DNA of 64,000 nucleotides, taken from Paenibacillus sanguinis 2301083 = DSM 16941. Lineage in GTDB: Bacteria; Bacillota; Bacilli; Paenibacillales; Paenibacillaceae. Of this stretch, positions 8,188-17,188 are shown piece by piece. The DNA lies in assembly GCF_000374825.1 (NCBI RefSeq), contig NZ_KB895379.1, forward strand, positions 297,243 through 361,242, given 5' to 3'. Position numbers and translations under genes: made by a program. Numbering within the stretch: the stretch's first letter is position 1; each line of letters starts with the position of its first letter. The notes beneath the pieces are model-generated. The model worked only from the letters and a program-made list of their open reading frames with translations. It was not told the origin of the DNA and made no database searches.

Positions 8188-9579
8188 TCATACTTGCCCC
8201 TGCTTCTTGCGTAACCGCGCGATATAAAAGCCGTCGGAATGGGCATCCTGAGGCAGAATTTGCAAGCCGATGCTCCCGCGATCCGCCGCCGCTGCCAGCG
8301 ACTCAGTCTCCCAGGCTGCCGGCTTGTCTGCCGCCAATTCAAACTCTGAGTGGCGACTCAGGAAGCTGCTCACCATGTCCACATTTTCTCGCGAATCAAT
8401 GGTACAGGTGCTGTAGACCAGCAGACCACCCGGCTTCAACAAGTCTGCAGCCGTGTCGAGCAACATCCGTTGAATGCCGGCAATTTCTGCAATATCGCCA
8501 GCCGTCTTGGCCCATTTCAGGTCCGGCTTGCGGCGAATCACACCCAGCCCGGAGCAAGGGGCGTCCAGCAAGACGCGATCAAAGGAATTCAGCTCCAAGC
8601 GCTCGGCCAGCTTTGAAGCATCCCCTGTCGCAATATCAATATTGGTCAAACCCAGCCGGTTCGCCTGATCCTTGACCAGCTTCGCCTTATGAGGATGAAT
8701 GTCGTTGGCCAGCACCCGACCGCTGCCTTGCAAGATCTCGGCAATATGACAGGCTTTCCCCCCCGGAGCTGCACAGCAATCCAGCACGGACAGGCCCGGT
8801 TCCAGATCCAGTGCTTCGGCTACCAGCATGGAGCTTTCATCCTGTACAGAAATCAACCCCTCCCGGTACCAGGGAGTAAGGGCCATATTGCCCCCGTCTT
8901 CCACTACAATTCCATCCTGGGCAAGCTTGGATGGAGTGGCCGAGATCCCTTGTTCCTTTAGCAATCGCAGCATGTCTTCCCGGCTGGTCTTTGCCCGGTT
9001 TACACGAATACTGATCGAAGGCGGTTCGTTATTGGCACAGCAAATCGCCTCCGTCGTTGATTCGCCGAACTGCTCCAGCAAGCGCGCTACCAGCCATTCC
9101 GGATGCGAATGCTCCAGAGCGATGCGCTGAACAGGACCAAGTTTCTCCGGCAGCTTCAGCTCCTCCTTACGGCGGAGTACGCTGCGGAGCACCCCGTTAA
9201 CCATGCCCGAGATCCCTTGATGCCCGCGCTTCTTCGCCAGGTTCACCGCCTCATTGACTACCGCGTGCGGGGGAATGCGATCCAGATAATAAAGCTGGTA
9301 GAAGCTCATGCGCAGCAAATTGCGAACCCAGGGAGCGAGCTTGCCCATCCCCTTGGTCACAAACGGCTCCAGCAGGAAGTCAATCGTATTCAGCCGCTGG
9401 ATCGTCCCATATACCAGCTCGGTAGCAAGCCCGGCATCAGGCCCGGAAAGGCGAGATTTCTGCAACGCCCCATTGAGCAGCAGATTGCTGTATGCGCCCT
9501 CCTGTTCCACCGCGGTCAGCACTTGCAGCGCTATGCTTCGAGACGTAGCCTTGAGCGGACTGCGCCCGCCGCTGCTCAT
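8188..9579 (-). CDS. rsmB: 16S rRNA (cytosine(967)-C(5))-methyltransferase RsmB
   Basis: SAM-dependent methyltransferase that modifies C967 of 16S rRNA. The 463-residue protein has an N-terminal NusB-like RNA-binding domain (about 1-145). A Rossmann methyltransferase domain follows, with the SAM motif DCCAAPGGKACH, the first catalytic cysteine in DAPCSGLG, and the second in VYSTCTI. The ATG at 9579 overlaps the fmt stop as ATGA, which decides the start; a longer in-frame reading would lie inside fmt. Order def-fmt-rsmB is the usual one. Confidence 0.96.
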   Translation of the reverse strand: MSSGGRSPLKATSRSIALQVLTAVEQEGAYSNLLLNGALQKSRLSGPDAGLATELVYGTIQRLNTIDFLLEPFVTKGMGKLAPWVRNLLRMSFYQLYYLDRIPPHAVVNEAVNLAKKRGHQGISGMVNGVLRSVLRRKEELKLPEKLGPVQRIALEHSHPEWLVARLLEQFGESTTEAICCANNEPPSISIRVNRAKTSREDMLRLLKEQGISATPSKLAQDGIVVEDGGNMALTPWYREGLISVQDESSMLVAEALDLEPGLSVLDCCAAPGGKACHIAEILQGSGRVLANDIHPHKAKLVKDQANRLGLTNIDIATGDASKLAERLELNSFDRVLLDAPCSGLGVIRRKPDLKWAKTAGDIAEIAGIQRMLLDTAADLLKPGGLLVYSTCTIDSRENVDMVSSFLSRHSEFELAADKPAAWETESLAAAADRGSIGLQILPQDAHSDGFYIARLRKKQGQV

Positions 9580-10550
9580 AAGAGGACCGTCCCTGGCTTC
9601 ATGACGCCGCCGCGAATGAACTCTTCCGCTTCCATCGCCTTTTTGCCAGCAGGCTGAACCCGTGTCAGCCATACAGAACCATCCCCGGTTCTCACTTCGA
9701 TGCCTTGCGGTGAAAGGCTTAGTACGGTTCCAGGAGCTTGTCCGTTAGTCTGACCACTAACGGCAGCAGCGACCTCTTTCGCCTTCCCTTGTCCTGCATC
9801 AGGCTTGGCAACCGCCCAGACCTTGAACACCTCGCCGTTCCAGGTTGTAAACCCGCCGGCAAAGGGAACCAGCCCTCGCACCTGATCGTAAATAGCGCGC
9901 GAACTAGCTGACCAGTCAATGCGCTCATCCTCGCGCGTCAGGTTGGAAGCATAAGTGGATTCCTCGTCATTCTGCGGAATGCGATCAGAGGTTCCTTCGA
10001 TAATGGCCGGCAGCTGTTCCAGCAACAGCTTGGCCCCGGCTTGACTCAGTTTCTCAAACAGCGTCCCCGAGGTATCCTCGTCATCAATTGGGACAACGGC
10101 TCTGGCAATCATATCGCCCGTGTCCAGCCCCTCGGCCATATACATCAGGGTGATACCCGTTTCCTTCTCGCCATTAATGATAGCACGCTGGATTGGTGCA
10201 CCTCCCCGATACCTGGGAAGTAGCGAACCATGCACATTCAGGCAACCGTATTTCGGGAGCTCAAGCACACCCTTCGGTAGAATCTGCCCATAGGCAGCCG
10301 TCACGATCAAATCAGGCGCCAGCGCAGCCAGCTCCGCAACGGCCTCCGGCGCACGCATGCGCACCGGCTGCAATACGGGAAGACCATGCCGCAGCGCGGC
10401 TTCCTTCACCGGCGTTGGCGTTAGCACCTTCCTGCGCCCCTGCGGGCGGTCCGGCTGGGTAACTACGCCCACGATGTTATAACCTGCGTCAAGCAGTCCT
10501 TCCAACGAAGGCACGGCAAATGCCGGGGTTCCCATAAACACAATATTCAT
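9576..10550 (-). CDS. fmt: Methionyl-tRNA formyltransferase
   Basis: Formylates initiator Met-tRNA using 10-formyltetrahydrofolate. The 324-residue protein starts MNIVFMGTPAFA, and has the catalytic/folate segment (NVHGSLLPRYRGGAPIQRAI) and a C-terminal OB-like domain from about residue 210. The AAGGAG site lies 11 bases before the ATG at 10550 and only 2 bases before the alternative ATG at 10559, so 10550 is preferred. A poorly conserved stretch near residues 258-272 enlarges the linker. Coupled to rsmB by an ATGA overlap and placed just behind def, whose product removes the formyl group. Confidence 0.96.
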   Translation of the reverse strand: MNIVFMGTPAFAVPSLEGLLDAGYNIVGVVTQPDRPQGRRKVLTPTPVKEAALRHGLPVLQPVRMRAPEAVAELAALAPDLIVTAAYGQILPKGVLELPKYGCLNVHGSLLPRYRGGAPIQRAIINGEKETGITLMYMAEGLDTGDMIARAVVPIDDEDTSGTLFEKLSQAGAKLLLEQLPAIIEGTSDRIPQNDEESTYASNLTREDERIDWSASSRAIYDQVRGLVPFAGGFTTWNGEVFKVWAVAKPDAGQGKAKEVAAAVSGQTNGQAPGTVLSLSPQGIEVRTGDGSVWLTRVQPAGKKAMEAEEFIRGGVMKPGTVLL

Positions 10551-10558
10551 CGCACGCA

Positions 10559-11041
10559 TCACTCCTTCTCTTCACCCTCAGGGGTAATTTCATACACGCG
10601 CTCCGCTATGTCCGTGTACAACACACCGTTCAGATGATCAATCTCATGTTGAAACGCCCGAGCCAGCAATTCTGAGCCGGTATAGGTCACTTTCTTGCCA
10701 TTGCGGTCAAGTCCCTTTACCGTCACCGTTAACGCCCGTCGTACTTCTCCACGATATCCCGGGATGCTCAGGCAACCCTCGGAACCAAATTGCTCTCCCT
10801 CAGAGGATACAATTTCCGGATTTATCAATTCAATCAATCCATGCTCATCGCCTACATCCACTACGATGACCCGCTTAAGAATACCGATTTGCGGCGCAGC
10901 CAGTCCAACGCCTTCGGCGTCATACATCGTATCTGCCATATCCGTAAGCAGCTTCTGCACGTTGGGGGTTATTTTCTTCACTTCCTTGGCAACCTGATGC
11001 AGTACCTCATCCGGTTCCTTAACGATAATTCGTATGGCCAT
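10559..11041 (-). CDS. def: Peptide deformylase
   Basis: Iron/zinc metallohydrolase removing N-formyl groups from nascent proteins. All three family motifs are present in the 160-residue protein: GVGLAAPQIG, EGCLSIPG (metal-binding Cys) and QHEIDHLNG (two metal His and the catalytic Glu). An AAGGAAG site precedes the ATG. Length is that of the short (type 1) deformylases. It is followed 9 bp later by fmt. Confidence 0.97.
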   Translation of the reverse strand: MAIRIIVKEPDEVLHQVAKEVKKITPNVQKLLTDMADTMYDAEGVGLAAPQIGILKRVIVVDVGDEHGLIELINPEIVSSEGEQFGSEGCLSIPGYRGEVRRALTVTVKGLDRNGKKVTYTGSELLARAFQHEIDHLNGVLYTDIAERVYEITPEGEEKE

Positions 11042-11112
11042 GCTGGCACTTCCTTTCCGTGATCGCCTTGCTTCTTTAAATATATATGTTTATGGTTTGT
11101 TATCAGTGTATG

Positions 11113-13680
11113 CTACATCAGCATTTGCGGATCAACATCGATGCTGATCTGCAAGGTGGCATCCTTCAACTGCTCCAGTGTGGCTGAAGCCACGTCCCGA
11201 ACAAGATCTACAGCATCCAGGTCACCACGGTATTTTACCATGCATTGAAAGCGATATCGGTTCTTGATCCGCGGAATAGGTGAGGCTACCGGTCCCAAAA
11301 TATCGAGAGCAGCCGCTGCAAAACGGTCCAGGCTGCCAAACCACCCTTGGCGCTGGGCCTTGGCTCGCAAATCGCCGGTAAAATTCTCAGCCATCCGTAG
11401 CAGCAAAGGCAGCTTCTCATGCGAGAGCGTAACCAGGATCAGCCGGCTGTATGGCGGATAATGCAGCGCCTTGCGGTGTTTCAGTTCATCGCGCACAAAG
11501 GCAAGATAATCATGCCCGCTTGCATGAATGATCGAGTAATGATCCGGGATATAAGTTTGAATGAATACCTCCCCCGGCAATAAATGACGACCTGCTCGTC
11601 CGGCCACCTGTGTCAGGAGTTGGAACGTCTTCTCTGCCGAGCGAAAATCAGGAAAGTTCAGCGCAGTATCGGCAGCGATTACTCCCACTAGCGTCACATC
11701 GGGGAAGTCCAAGCCTTTCGCTACCATTTGTGTTCCCAGCAGCACATCGCCCTTCTTCTCCCGGAAGGCTTGCAGCAGCTTCTCATGCGAGCCCTTCTCG
11801 CTGGTCGTATCGACATCCATCCGTATCACACGGATGCCGGGGAAGAGCTTTGCCAGCTCGTCCTCTACGCGCTGAGTCCCTGTTCCGAAATAACGAATAT
11901 GCTCACTGCCACACTCCGGACAAACCGCCGGGGCATTCTCGGCGTAACCGCAATAATGGCAACGTAAATTATTTGATTTCTGATGATAGGTCAGTGAAAT
12001 ATCGCAGTCCGGACAACCCGCCACATAACCGCAGCTGCGGCACATAACAAAGGTCGAGTATCCGCGACGGTTGAGGAACAGCACTGTCTGTTCCTCTCGC
12101 TCCAGCCTTGCGGCAATGCCAGCGTGCAATGAACGGCTGAACATGGAGCGATTCCCTTCCTTCAGTTCCTCACGCATATCCACGATATGCACGGCTGGCA
12201 GCTTGCTTCCCGATGGACGCTGCTTCATCTCCAGCAGAATTGGCGCATACTCCCCAAGATCGCCTCCCGCCGAACGCGCGGCATGGTAGCTCTCCAGCGA
12301 CGGAGTGGCCGAGCCAAGTATCACGGCAGCCCCATGCTGCCGCGCTCTGCGGACAGCTACATCGCGCGCATGATATTTGGGCGTTTCCTCCTGCTTATAG
12401 GAGGTCTCATGCTCCTCATCCATCACAATGAGACCCAGTTGCTTGAATGGAGCGAAGATGGCCGAACGCGCCCCAATGGCCACCTCCACGCGCCCCTCGC
12501 GGATTTTGCGCCATTCATCATACCGCTCCCCGCCTGACAAGCGGCTGTGCATCACGGCCACCTTGCCTCCAAAGCGACCTTTGAACCGCTCCACCATCTG
12601 CGGAGTCAAGGAAATCTCGGGGACGAGCACGATCGCCTGTCTGCCCGAGGAAATGCAACGCTCGATCGTCTGCAGATAGACTTCGGTTTTACCGCTGCCG
12701 GTAACGCCATGCAGCAAGAAGACTTCATGATGACGAGCATCCAGCGCTTGTGCCAGTTGGTGATACACGACCTCTTGCTCCGGTGTGCGAGTCAAGGGCT
12801 CACTGCTCTGGAAGCGCCGTCCAGCATAGGGATCACGAAATACCTCCACATCCTCAAGACGAATGTACCCCTTCTCCGCTAGCTTTTTGACGGTTCCCGC
12901 AGTTACCTGCAAGGTTGACAGAACCTCCTGCAAGGACAAGGTCATTCCCGCCTCCAGCAGGAACTGGAGCACTTCCTTCTGTCGACGCGCTTGCCCGGAG
13001 AAGGAGGCCAGTGCATCCTGAGCAGCCTGGCCGCTCACGGCAGCCGTTACGCTTTTCATCGTTTTTTTGTTAACTTTATCCTTAATGGCCTGGCTCTCCG
13101 TTAATACACCACGGCTTATCATATCTTTGATTAATTCCCCGGACTCAGGATACTTGCTCCCAAGTGAAGTCATCGTCACCTCGCCGGAAGCGGTAATATA
13201 CCGAATGATGGCCTCTTCCTCTGCCGTAAGCAGCTCAGGGAGCGCCATCCATGGAGCCTCCTGCACGGCACTGCTATCTCCGGCCGCCTTCTGCCCCGTT
13301 TCTGCAGCAGAGACCGCAGCAACACGAATGTAGCGCTCGGCCTTGCCCTTTAAAGCAGCCGGAATCATAGCTTGCAGCACCTTGATCATGCTACAGGCAT
13401 ACTTGTGACTCATCCATTCCGCCAAGGCTACCAGGTCCGCCGGCAGGGGCGGCACCAGGTCCAGCAGTTCCTGGATAGGCTTCATCCGCATGCTGTCCAT
13501 TTCCAAATGCTCATGCAAGGATACCACGAAGCCCTGCACTGTGCGGCGACCAAACGGAACACCCACCCGACTCCCAACCTCGATCCATCCCGCAATGGAA
13601 CCGGGGATTAAATAGTCAAAAGGCCGGTCGGTTTCCCGGCTCGGCACATCGACGATCACCTTGGCCATTCGATAAGTCAT
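11113..13680 (-). CDS. priA: Primosomal protein N' (replication restart helicase PriA)
   Basis: 3'-to-5' helicase that reloads the replisome at collapsed forks. The 855-residue protein has the N-terminal 3' DNA-binding domain (VIVDVPSRETDRPFDY), a winged helix, and the ATPase with Walker A GVTGSGKTEVY and DEEH box. Zinc cysteines lie in CRSCGYVAGCPDCD and CHYCGYAENAPAVCPECG, and a C-terminal domain closes the protein. A low-complexity Ala/Gln-rich linker around residues 120-145 makes it somewhat longer than B. subtilis PriA. The ATG overlaps the coaBC stop by ATGA. Confidence 0.97.
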   Translation of the reverse strand: MTYRMAKVIVDVPSRETDRPFDYLIPGSIAGWIEVGSRVGVPFGRRTVQGFVVSLHEHLEMDSMRMKPIQELLDLVPPLPADLVALAEWMSHKYACSMIKVLQAMIPAALKGKAERYIRVAAVSAAETGQKAAGDSSAVQEAPWMALPELLTAEEEAIIRYITASGEVTMTSLGSKYPESGELIKDMISRGVLTESQAIKDKVNKKTMKSVTAAVSGQAAQDALASFSGQARRQKEVLQFLLEAGMTLSLQEVLSTLQVTAGTVKKLAEKGYIRLEDVEVFRDPYAGRRFQSSEPLTRTPEQEVVYHQLAQALDARHHEVFLLHGVTGSGKTEVYLQTIERCISSGRQAIVLVPEISLTPQMVERFKGRFGGKVAVMHSRLSGGERYDEWRKIREGRVEVAIGARSAIFAPFKQLGLIVMDEEHETSYKQEETPKYHARDVAVRRARQHGAAVILGSATPSLESYHAARSAGGDLGEYAPILLEMKQRPSGSKLPAVHIVDMREELKEGNRSMFSRSLHAGIAARLEREEQTVLFLNRRGYSTFVMCRSCGYVAGCPDCDISLTYHQKSNNLRCHYCGYAENAPAVCPECGSEHIRYFGTGTQRVEDELAKLFPGIRVIRMDVDTTSEKGSHEKLLQAFREKKGDVLLGTQMVAKGLDFPDVTLVGVIAADTALNFPDFRSAEKTFQLLTQVAGRAGRHLLPGEVFIQTYIPDHYSIIHASGHDYLAFVRDELKHRKALHYPPYSRLILVTLSHEKLPLLLRMAENFTGDLRAKAQRQGWFGSLDRFAAAALDILGPVASPIPRIKNRYRFQCMVKYRGDLDAVDLVRDVASATLEQLKDATLQISIDVDPQMLM

Positions 13681-14897
13681 CGGCTCGTTCCCGCCACCTT
13701 GGAAGCGGCTAATTCCATAATACGAAGAGCCACTTCTTCTTTGGCCATCCGGGGCAAAGATTGTACCAGACCGGAAGCATCATAAATATTTACGATATTG
13801 GTGTCTGTGCCAAAGCCCGCTCCCTGCGCCGTGACATCATTGGCGACGAGGAGATCGCAGTTTTTGCGCTTCAGCTTGTCCATCGCATGCTGCTCCACAT
13901 TTTCTGTTTCCGCGGCAAATCCGATCAAATATTGGGAGGTCTTCAGCTTGCCTAGCGTTTCCAGAATATCAATATTCTTTACCAGTTCAAGTACCAGTGA
14001 ATCCCCGGTTTTCTTGATCTTTTGCGCTGCAGTTTCTTTAGGGCGATAGTCTGCCACCGCAGCAGCCTTCACCATGATGTCCGTATCCGCCCACACGGCT
14101 TGGACCGCCTCATACATCTCTTGGGCTGAGGATACACGAATCAAGGGAATTCCGGCAGGCGGCTCAGCCTGCGTATTGCCCGCGATCAGCGTTACCTGCG
14201 CACCTAGACGCTTGGCCGCTCTCGCAAGGGCGAAGCCCATCTTGCCGGAAGAATCATTCGTGATATAACGCACCGGGTCGATCCGCTCCACCGTACCTCC
14301 GGCCGTAATCGCTACCCGCTTCCCAGAGAGCGGCTCTTTGTCCAAAGCGGCTTCCCGGTTAAAATACTCATCTACAACCCGTACCAGTGTTTCCGGCTCT
14401 TCCATCCGCCCTTTGCCCGTATAGCCGCAAGCCAGCAGCCCTTCTCCAGGCTCAATCATCATAACTCCACGCGATACCAGCTCCGCCAGATTTCGTCTCA
14501 CTGCAGGGTGCTCGTACATATGCACATTCATGGCTGGCGCTACCATAATCGGCGCCTGGGTAGCCAAAAGCGTTGTCGACAGCATATCGTCTGCAATGCC
14601 CGCTGCCATCTTGCCGATGATATTCGCGGTGGCCGGAGCTACCAGAACCAGGTCAGCCCAATCAGCCAGACTGATATGAGCAATGGAATTAGCGTGCTTC
14701 TCATCGAACGTGTCAGTATAGACCACATTTTTGGACAAAGCTTGCAGCGTTAGCTCTGTAATAAATTGAGTGGCGGATTGGGTCATGATGACCTTGACCT
14801 CTGCCCCTTCCTTCACCAGCTTACTGCACAAGGAAGCCGCTTTGAAGGCGGCAATACCGCCGGTAACGCCCAGAAGAATTTTCTTGCCGGTTAACAT
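13677..14897 (-). CDS. coaBC: Phosphopantothenoylcysteine decarboxylase / phosphopantothenate-cysteine ligase
   Basis: Bifunctional coenzyme A biosynthesis enzyme of 406 residues. The N-terminal flavoprotein decarboxylase (about 1-185) has the PAMNVHMY motif and the catalytic cysteine in LACGYTGKGRM. The C-terminal ligase begins with AITAGGTVERIDPVRYITN and has the KKTGDS segment. GTGAGGGG precedes the ATG. An intrinsic-terminator-like hairpin lies only about 25 bases upstream of this start, between rpoZ and coaBC, so expression may rely on read-through or attenuation. Coupled to priA. Confidence 0.97.
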   Translation of the reverse strand: MLTGKKILLGVTGGIAAFKAASLCSKLVKEGAEVKVIMTQSATQFITELTLQALSKNVVYTDTFDEKHANSIAHISLADWADLVLVAPATANIIGKMAAGIADDMLSTTLLATQAPIMVAPAMNVHMYEHPAVRRNLAELVSRGVMMIEPGEGLLACGYTGKGRMEEPETLVRVVDEYFNREAALDKEPLSGKRVAITAGGTVERIDPVRYITNDSSGKMGFALARAAKRLGAQVTLIAGNTQAEPPAGIPLIRVSSAQEMYEAVQAVWADTDIMVKAAAVADYRPKETAAQKIKKTGDSLVLELVKNIDILETLGKLKTSQYLIGFAAETENVEQHAMDKLKRKNCDLLVANDVTAQGAGFGTDTNIVNIYDASGLVQSLPRMAKEEVALRIMELAASKVAGTSR

Positions 14898-14921
14898 CGC
14901 TACCCCTCACTTTCCGAACAG

Positions 14922-14947
14922 AAAAAAAATAACAACCTCGCGGTTGT
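14922..14947 (-). terminator. Terminator-like hairpin between rpoZ and coaBC
   Basis: Minus strand: ACAACC, loop GCGA, GGTTGT, then TATTTTTTTT. Just upstream, a shorter CGTC/GACG hairpin is followed by TTTTTTT, so two terminator-like units stand in tandem (to about 14975). Both precede the coaBC ribosome binding site by a few bases. Confidence 0.65.
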
Positions 14948-15020
14948 CTTCAAAAAAACGTCTATCGACGCCCCCCCTAAGGGGACAGACCGCGTATGCG
15001 GCAGTGGCTTCTTTGCAATC

Positions 15021-15059
15021 TCAGAAGGCCTTCGCCCGATTCAGAGGATCGCCTTCTGA
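15021..15059. repeat. Inverted repeat downstream of rpoZ
   Basis: TCAGAAGGC (15021-15029) and GCCTTCTGA (15051-15059) form a 9-bp perfect inverted repeat with a 21-base loop, without a T-tract. Together with the terminator-like hairpins it makes a structured 3' region after rpoZ. Confidence 0.5.
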
Positions 15060-15097
15060 TGATTCACAAAAAACAAAGCCGTAAATACTACTTCTCA

Positions 15098-15319
15098 TTA
15101 CTTCTCATTCTCAGGAGCGGGCTCCTCATCCAATTTGAGCTTGACGTAATCACCATAGATTTCTTCCAGAGCCACGCCAACCTGCTTATACGATCTTGGC
15201 TGCTTGAGGTCACTTCTCTCTCCTTCGCGAAGTTGTCTTGCACGCCGCGAGGCAGCTACAACCAGGGAATATTTACTCCCTACCTTGCCAAGCATTTTAT
15301 CAATCGATGGATACAGCAT
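15098..15319 (-). CDS. rpoZ: DNA-directed RNA polymerase subunit omega
   Basis: Small RNA polymerase subunit that assists beta' folding and assembly. The 73-residue protein begins MLYPSIDKMLGKVGSKYSLV and keeps the conserved AASRRARQL helix. The ATG at 15319 has AGAGGTG nine bases upstream; two in-frame GTG codons just before it overlap that site. It directly follows gmk (27 bp), as in B. subtilis. The acidic C-terminal tail is typical. Confidence 0.95.
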   Translation of the reverse strand: MLYPSIDKMLGKVGSKYSLVVAASRRARQLREGERSDLKQPRSYKQVGVALEEIYGDYVKLKLDEEPAPENEK

Positions 15320-15346
15320 CTTCACAAACACCTCTTCTTCATTTGG

Positions 15347-15940
15347 TCATTGCCGCGAGCTGTCGCAAGACTTTCTTATCTTGCAGTGCTCAGCAACGAT
15401 AATAGATTGAATTCTTTGGCAGGCCAGATCGATCTCATCATTCACAACGGCATAATCATAATTTTCCATCAGCCCGATTTCATGAGCCGCCACCGTCATC
15501 CGATGATCAATCGTCGCTTGATTCTCCGTTCCCCGCCCTTCAATCCGTCCCTTCAGCTCGTCAAGCGACGGCGGGAGCAAAAACACAAACACGCCCTCAG
15601 GGAATTTCTCCTTAACCTTCAGCGCGCCCTGAACCTCGATTTCCAAAATAATGTCCCGGCCGCCGGCAATCGTCTCTTCCACAAAATCACGAGGTGTTCC
15701 GTAAAAGTTACCGACATACTCGGCATGCTCCAGAAGCTGATCTTGCTCAATCATATTCAGAAACTGCTCACGGCTCTTGAAAAAATAATTTACCCCGTTC
15801 ATTTCACCCATACGAGGTTGCCTTGTGGTCGCGGAGACTGAATAAATCAGTTCAGGCATCCGTTTGCGAAGCTCGGCGCATACCGTCCCTTTTCCCACGC
15901 CTGACGGCCCGGACAATACAATAAGTAACCCTTTTGCCAT
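15347..15940 (-). CDS. gmk: Guanylate kinase
   Basis: Phosphorylates GMP to GDP with ATP. The 197-residue protein has the P-loop [10 protein letters not shown] at the N-terminus and the GMP-binding segment [19 protein letters not shown]. The ATG at 15940 follows GGAG at 6 bases and is chosen over an ATG 12 bases upstream at 15952, which lies inside the site; further upstream the frame runs into remA. It sits 13 bp after the remA stop. Confidence 0.97.
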   Translation of the reverse strand: MAKGLLIVLSGPSGVGKGTVCAELRKRMPELIYSVSATTRQPRMGEMNGVNYFFKSREQFLNMIEQDQLLEHAEYVGNFYGTPRDFVEETIAGGRDIILEIEVQGALKVKEKFPEGVFVFLLPPSLDELKGRIEGRGTENQATIDHRMTVAAHEIGLMENYDYAVVNDEIDLACQRIQSIIVAEHCKIRKSCDSSRQ

Positions 15941-15953
15941 TGTTCTCTCCATT

Positions 15954-16214
15954 TTATTCGTCGTTGTCTTCGTCTTTGGTGGACAATCGATGAGCAACTG
16001 TCTCCGGCTGCACCGCCGACAAAATAACATGGTCGCTGTCCGTAATAATTACGGCGCGCGTCCGTCTGCCATATGTAGCATCGATCAGCATATGACGATC
16101 CCGCGCCTCTTGAATGATACGTTTGATCGGTGCAGATTCGGGGCTTACAATGGAAATGATACGGTTGGCCGATACAATATTTCCGAAGCCAATGTTAATA
16201 AGTTTAATTGCCAT
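15954..16214 (-). CDS. remA: Extracellular matrix regulator RemA (DUF370)
   Basis: Small DNA-binding activator of biofilm matrix genes in Bacillus. The 86-residue protein contains the family core [20 protein letters not shown] and [20 protein letters not shown], nearly unchanged from Bacillus RemA. AGGGGGAA lies upstream of the ATG. Gene order yloC-remA-gmk-rpoZ is the same as in B. subtilis, which supports the assignment. Confidence 0.96.
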   Translation of the reverse strand: MAIKLINIGFGNIVSANRIISIVSPESAPIKRIIQEARDRHMLIDATYGRRTRAVIITDSDHVILSAVQPETVAHRLSTKDEDNDE

Positions 16215-16268
16215 ATTCAGGTAGTTCCCCCTAATTAATTTGACTCACCCTGTGCCCTTAGCGTAGCC

Positions 16269-17165
16269 TTATTCCAGGTTCGCGGCCTGCTCGCGAATCT
16301 TCTCCAACTCAGCCTTCATCTCGACGACAAGGTTGACTAGAGCCAAATGATTGGCTTTAGATCCAATGGTATTGGTCTCCCGGTTCATTTCCTGTATGAG
16401 AAAATCCAGCTTGCGCCCCACCGGTTCAACGGATTGCAGCAGACTGTGACATTGCTCCAGATGGCTCCGCAACCGAATCAATTCTTCATCGATATTGGAA
16501 CGATCAGCGAATACGGCAACCTCCATAGTAAAACGCTGCTCGTCGAAGCTGCCCTCCACGAGTTCGGCAAGTCGGCTCTTGAGCCGGCTTCTGTACTCGT
16601 TCACGACCTCAGGAGCTAATCGAACCAGTTCAGCTTGAATGCCTTCAAGCCGGCCTAAACGCTGCTCCAGATCAGCAATCAGATGCCTACCTTCCCGCTC
16701 TCGCATCTCAAGCAATCCGTTAACGGCTTCTTCCAGCCCTTCCGACAGTATCCGCTCCCACTCCGTATCTGCATGTTCTTGAGAAGAAAGTGACTCGGGA
16801 GCCGCAAGCACGTCAGGAAGGGATAATAAGTCCTTGGCAGATATAGCAGCGTCAATCCCGTAAAGTTCTCTAAGCTCCTCGGCAGCCCGCAGGTAAGCTT
16901 CTGCCACCGTACGGTTTAATACAAGCGGCAGCGCACTGGATTCTTCATGTTCTTTGCTGATATAGACATCAATACGCCCCCGCTTGATGCGAGTCTGCAC
17001 CAAACGGCGCAATGAGTCCTCATAGCACGTCCACTCGCGCGGCATCCGCAAAACAACTTCGGCATACCGATGATTGACAGATTTTATCTCAAATTGCACG
17101 GCATAACCGCCATGAGATCTGGCGGCTCCGCCGTAGCCTGTCATACTGTGCGACACAAGCATCAC
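16269..17165 (-). CDS. yloC: YicC/YloC-family endoribonuclease
   Basis: 298-residue protein of the YicC family. The N-terminal SMTGYGGA and IKSVNHRYAEVVLRMPRE motifs and the C-terminal DUF1732 segment (GRKLDFLIQEMNRETNTIGSKA) are complete. E. coli YicC has endoribonuclease activity (family knowledge); the Bacillus role is less clear. The frame opens with GTG at 17165, 8 bases after AGGA, followed by an ATG codon; either could serve. It begins 24 bp after the MTHFR fusion gene. Confidence 0.92.
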   Translation of the reverse strand: MMLVSHSMTGYGGAARSHGGYAVQFEIKSVNHRYAEVVLRMPREWTCYEDSLRRLVQTRIKRGRIDVYISKEHEESSALPLVLNRTVAEAYLRAAEELRELYGIDAAISAKDLLSLPDVLAAPESLSSQEHADTEWERILSEGLEEAVNGLLEMREREGRHLIADLEQRLGRLEGIQAELVRLAPEVVNEYRSRLKSRLAELVEGSFDEQRFTMEVAVFADRSNIDEELIRLRSHLEQCHSLLQSVEPVGRKLDFLIQEMNRETNTIGSKANHLALVNLVVEMKAELEKIREQAANLE

Positions 17166-17188
17166 ATCCGTTATCCTATTGTAATTGA

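Noticed and set aside
14996..15841. 281-codon plus-strand frame opposite rpoZ and gmk
   Set aside because: Overlaps both conserved genes; composition is that of an antisense frame.
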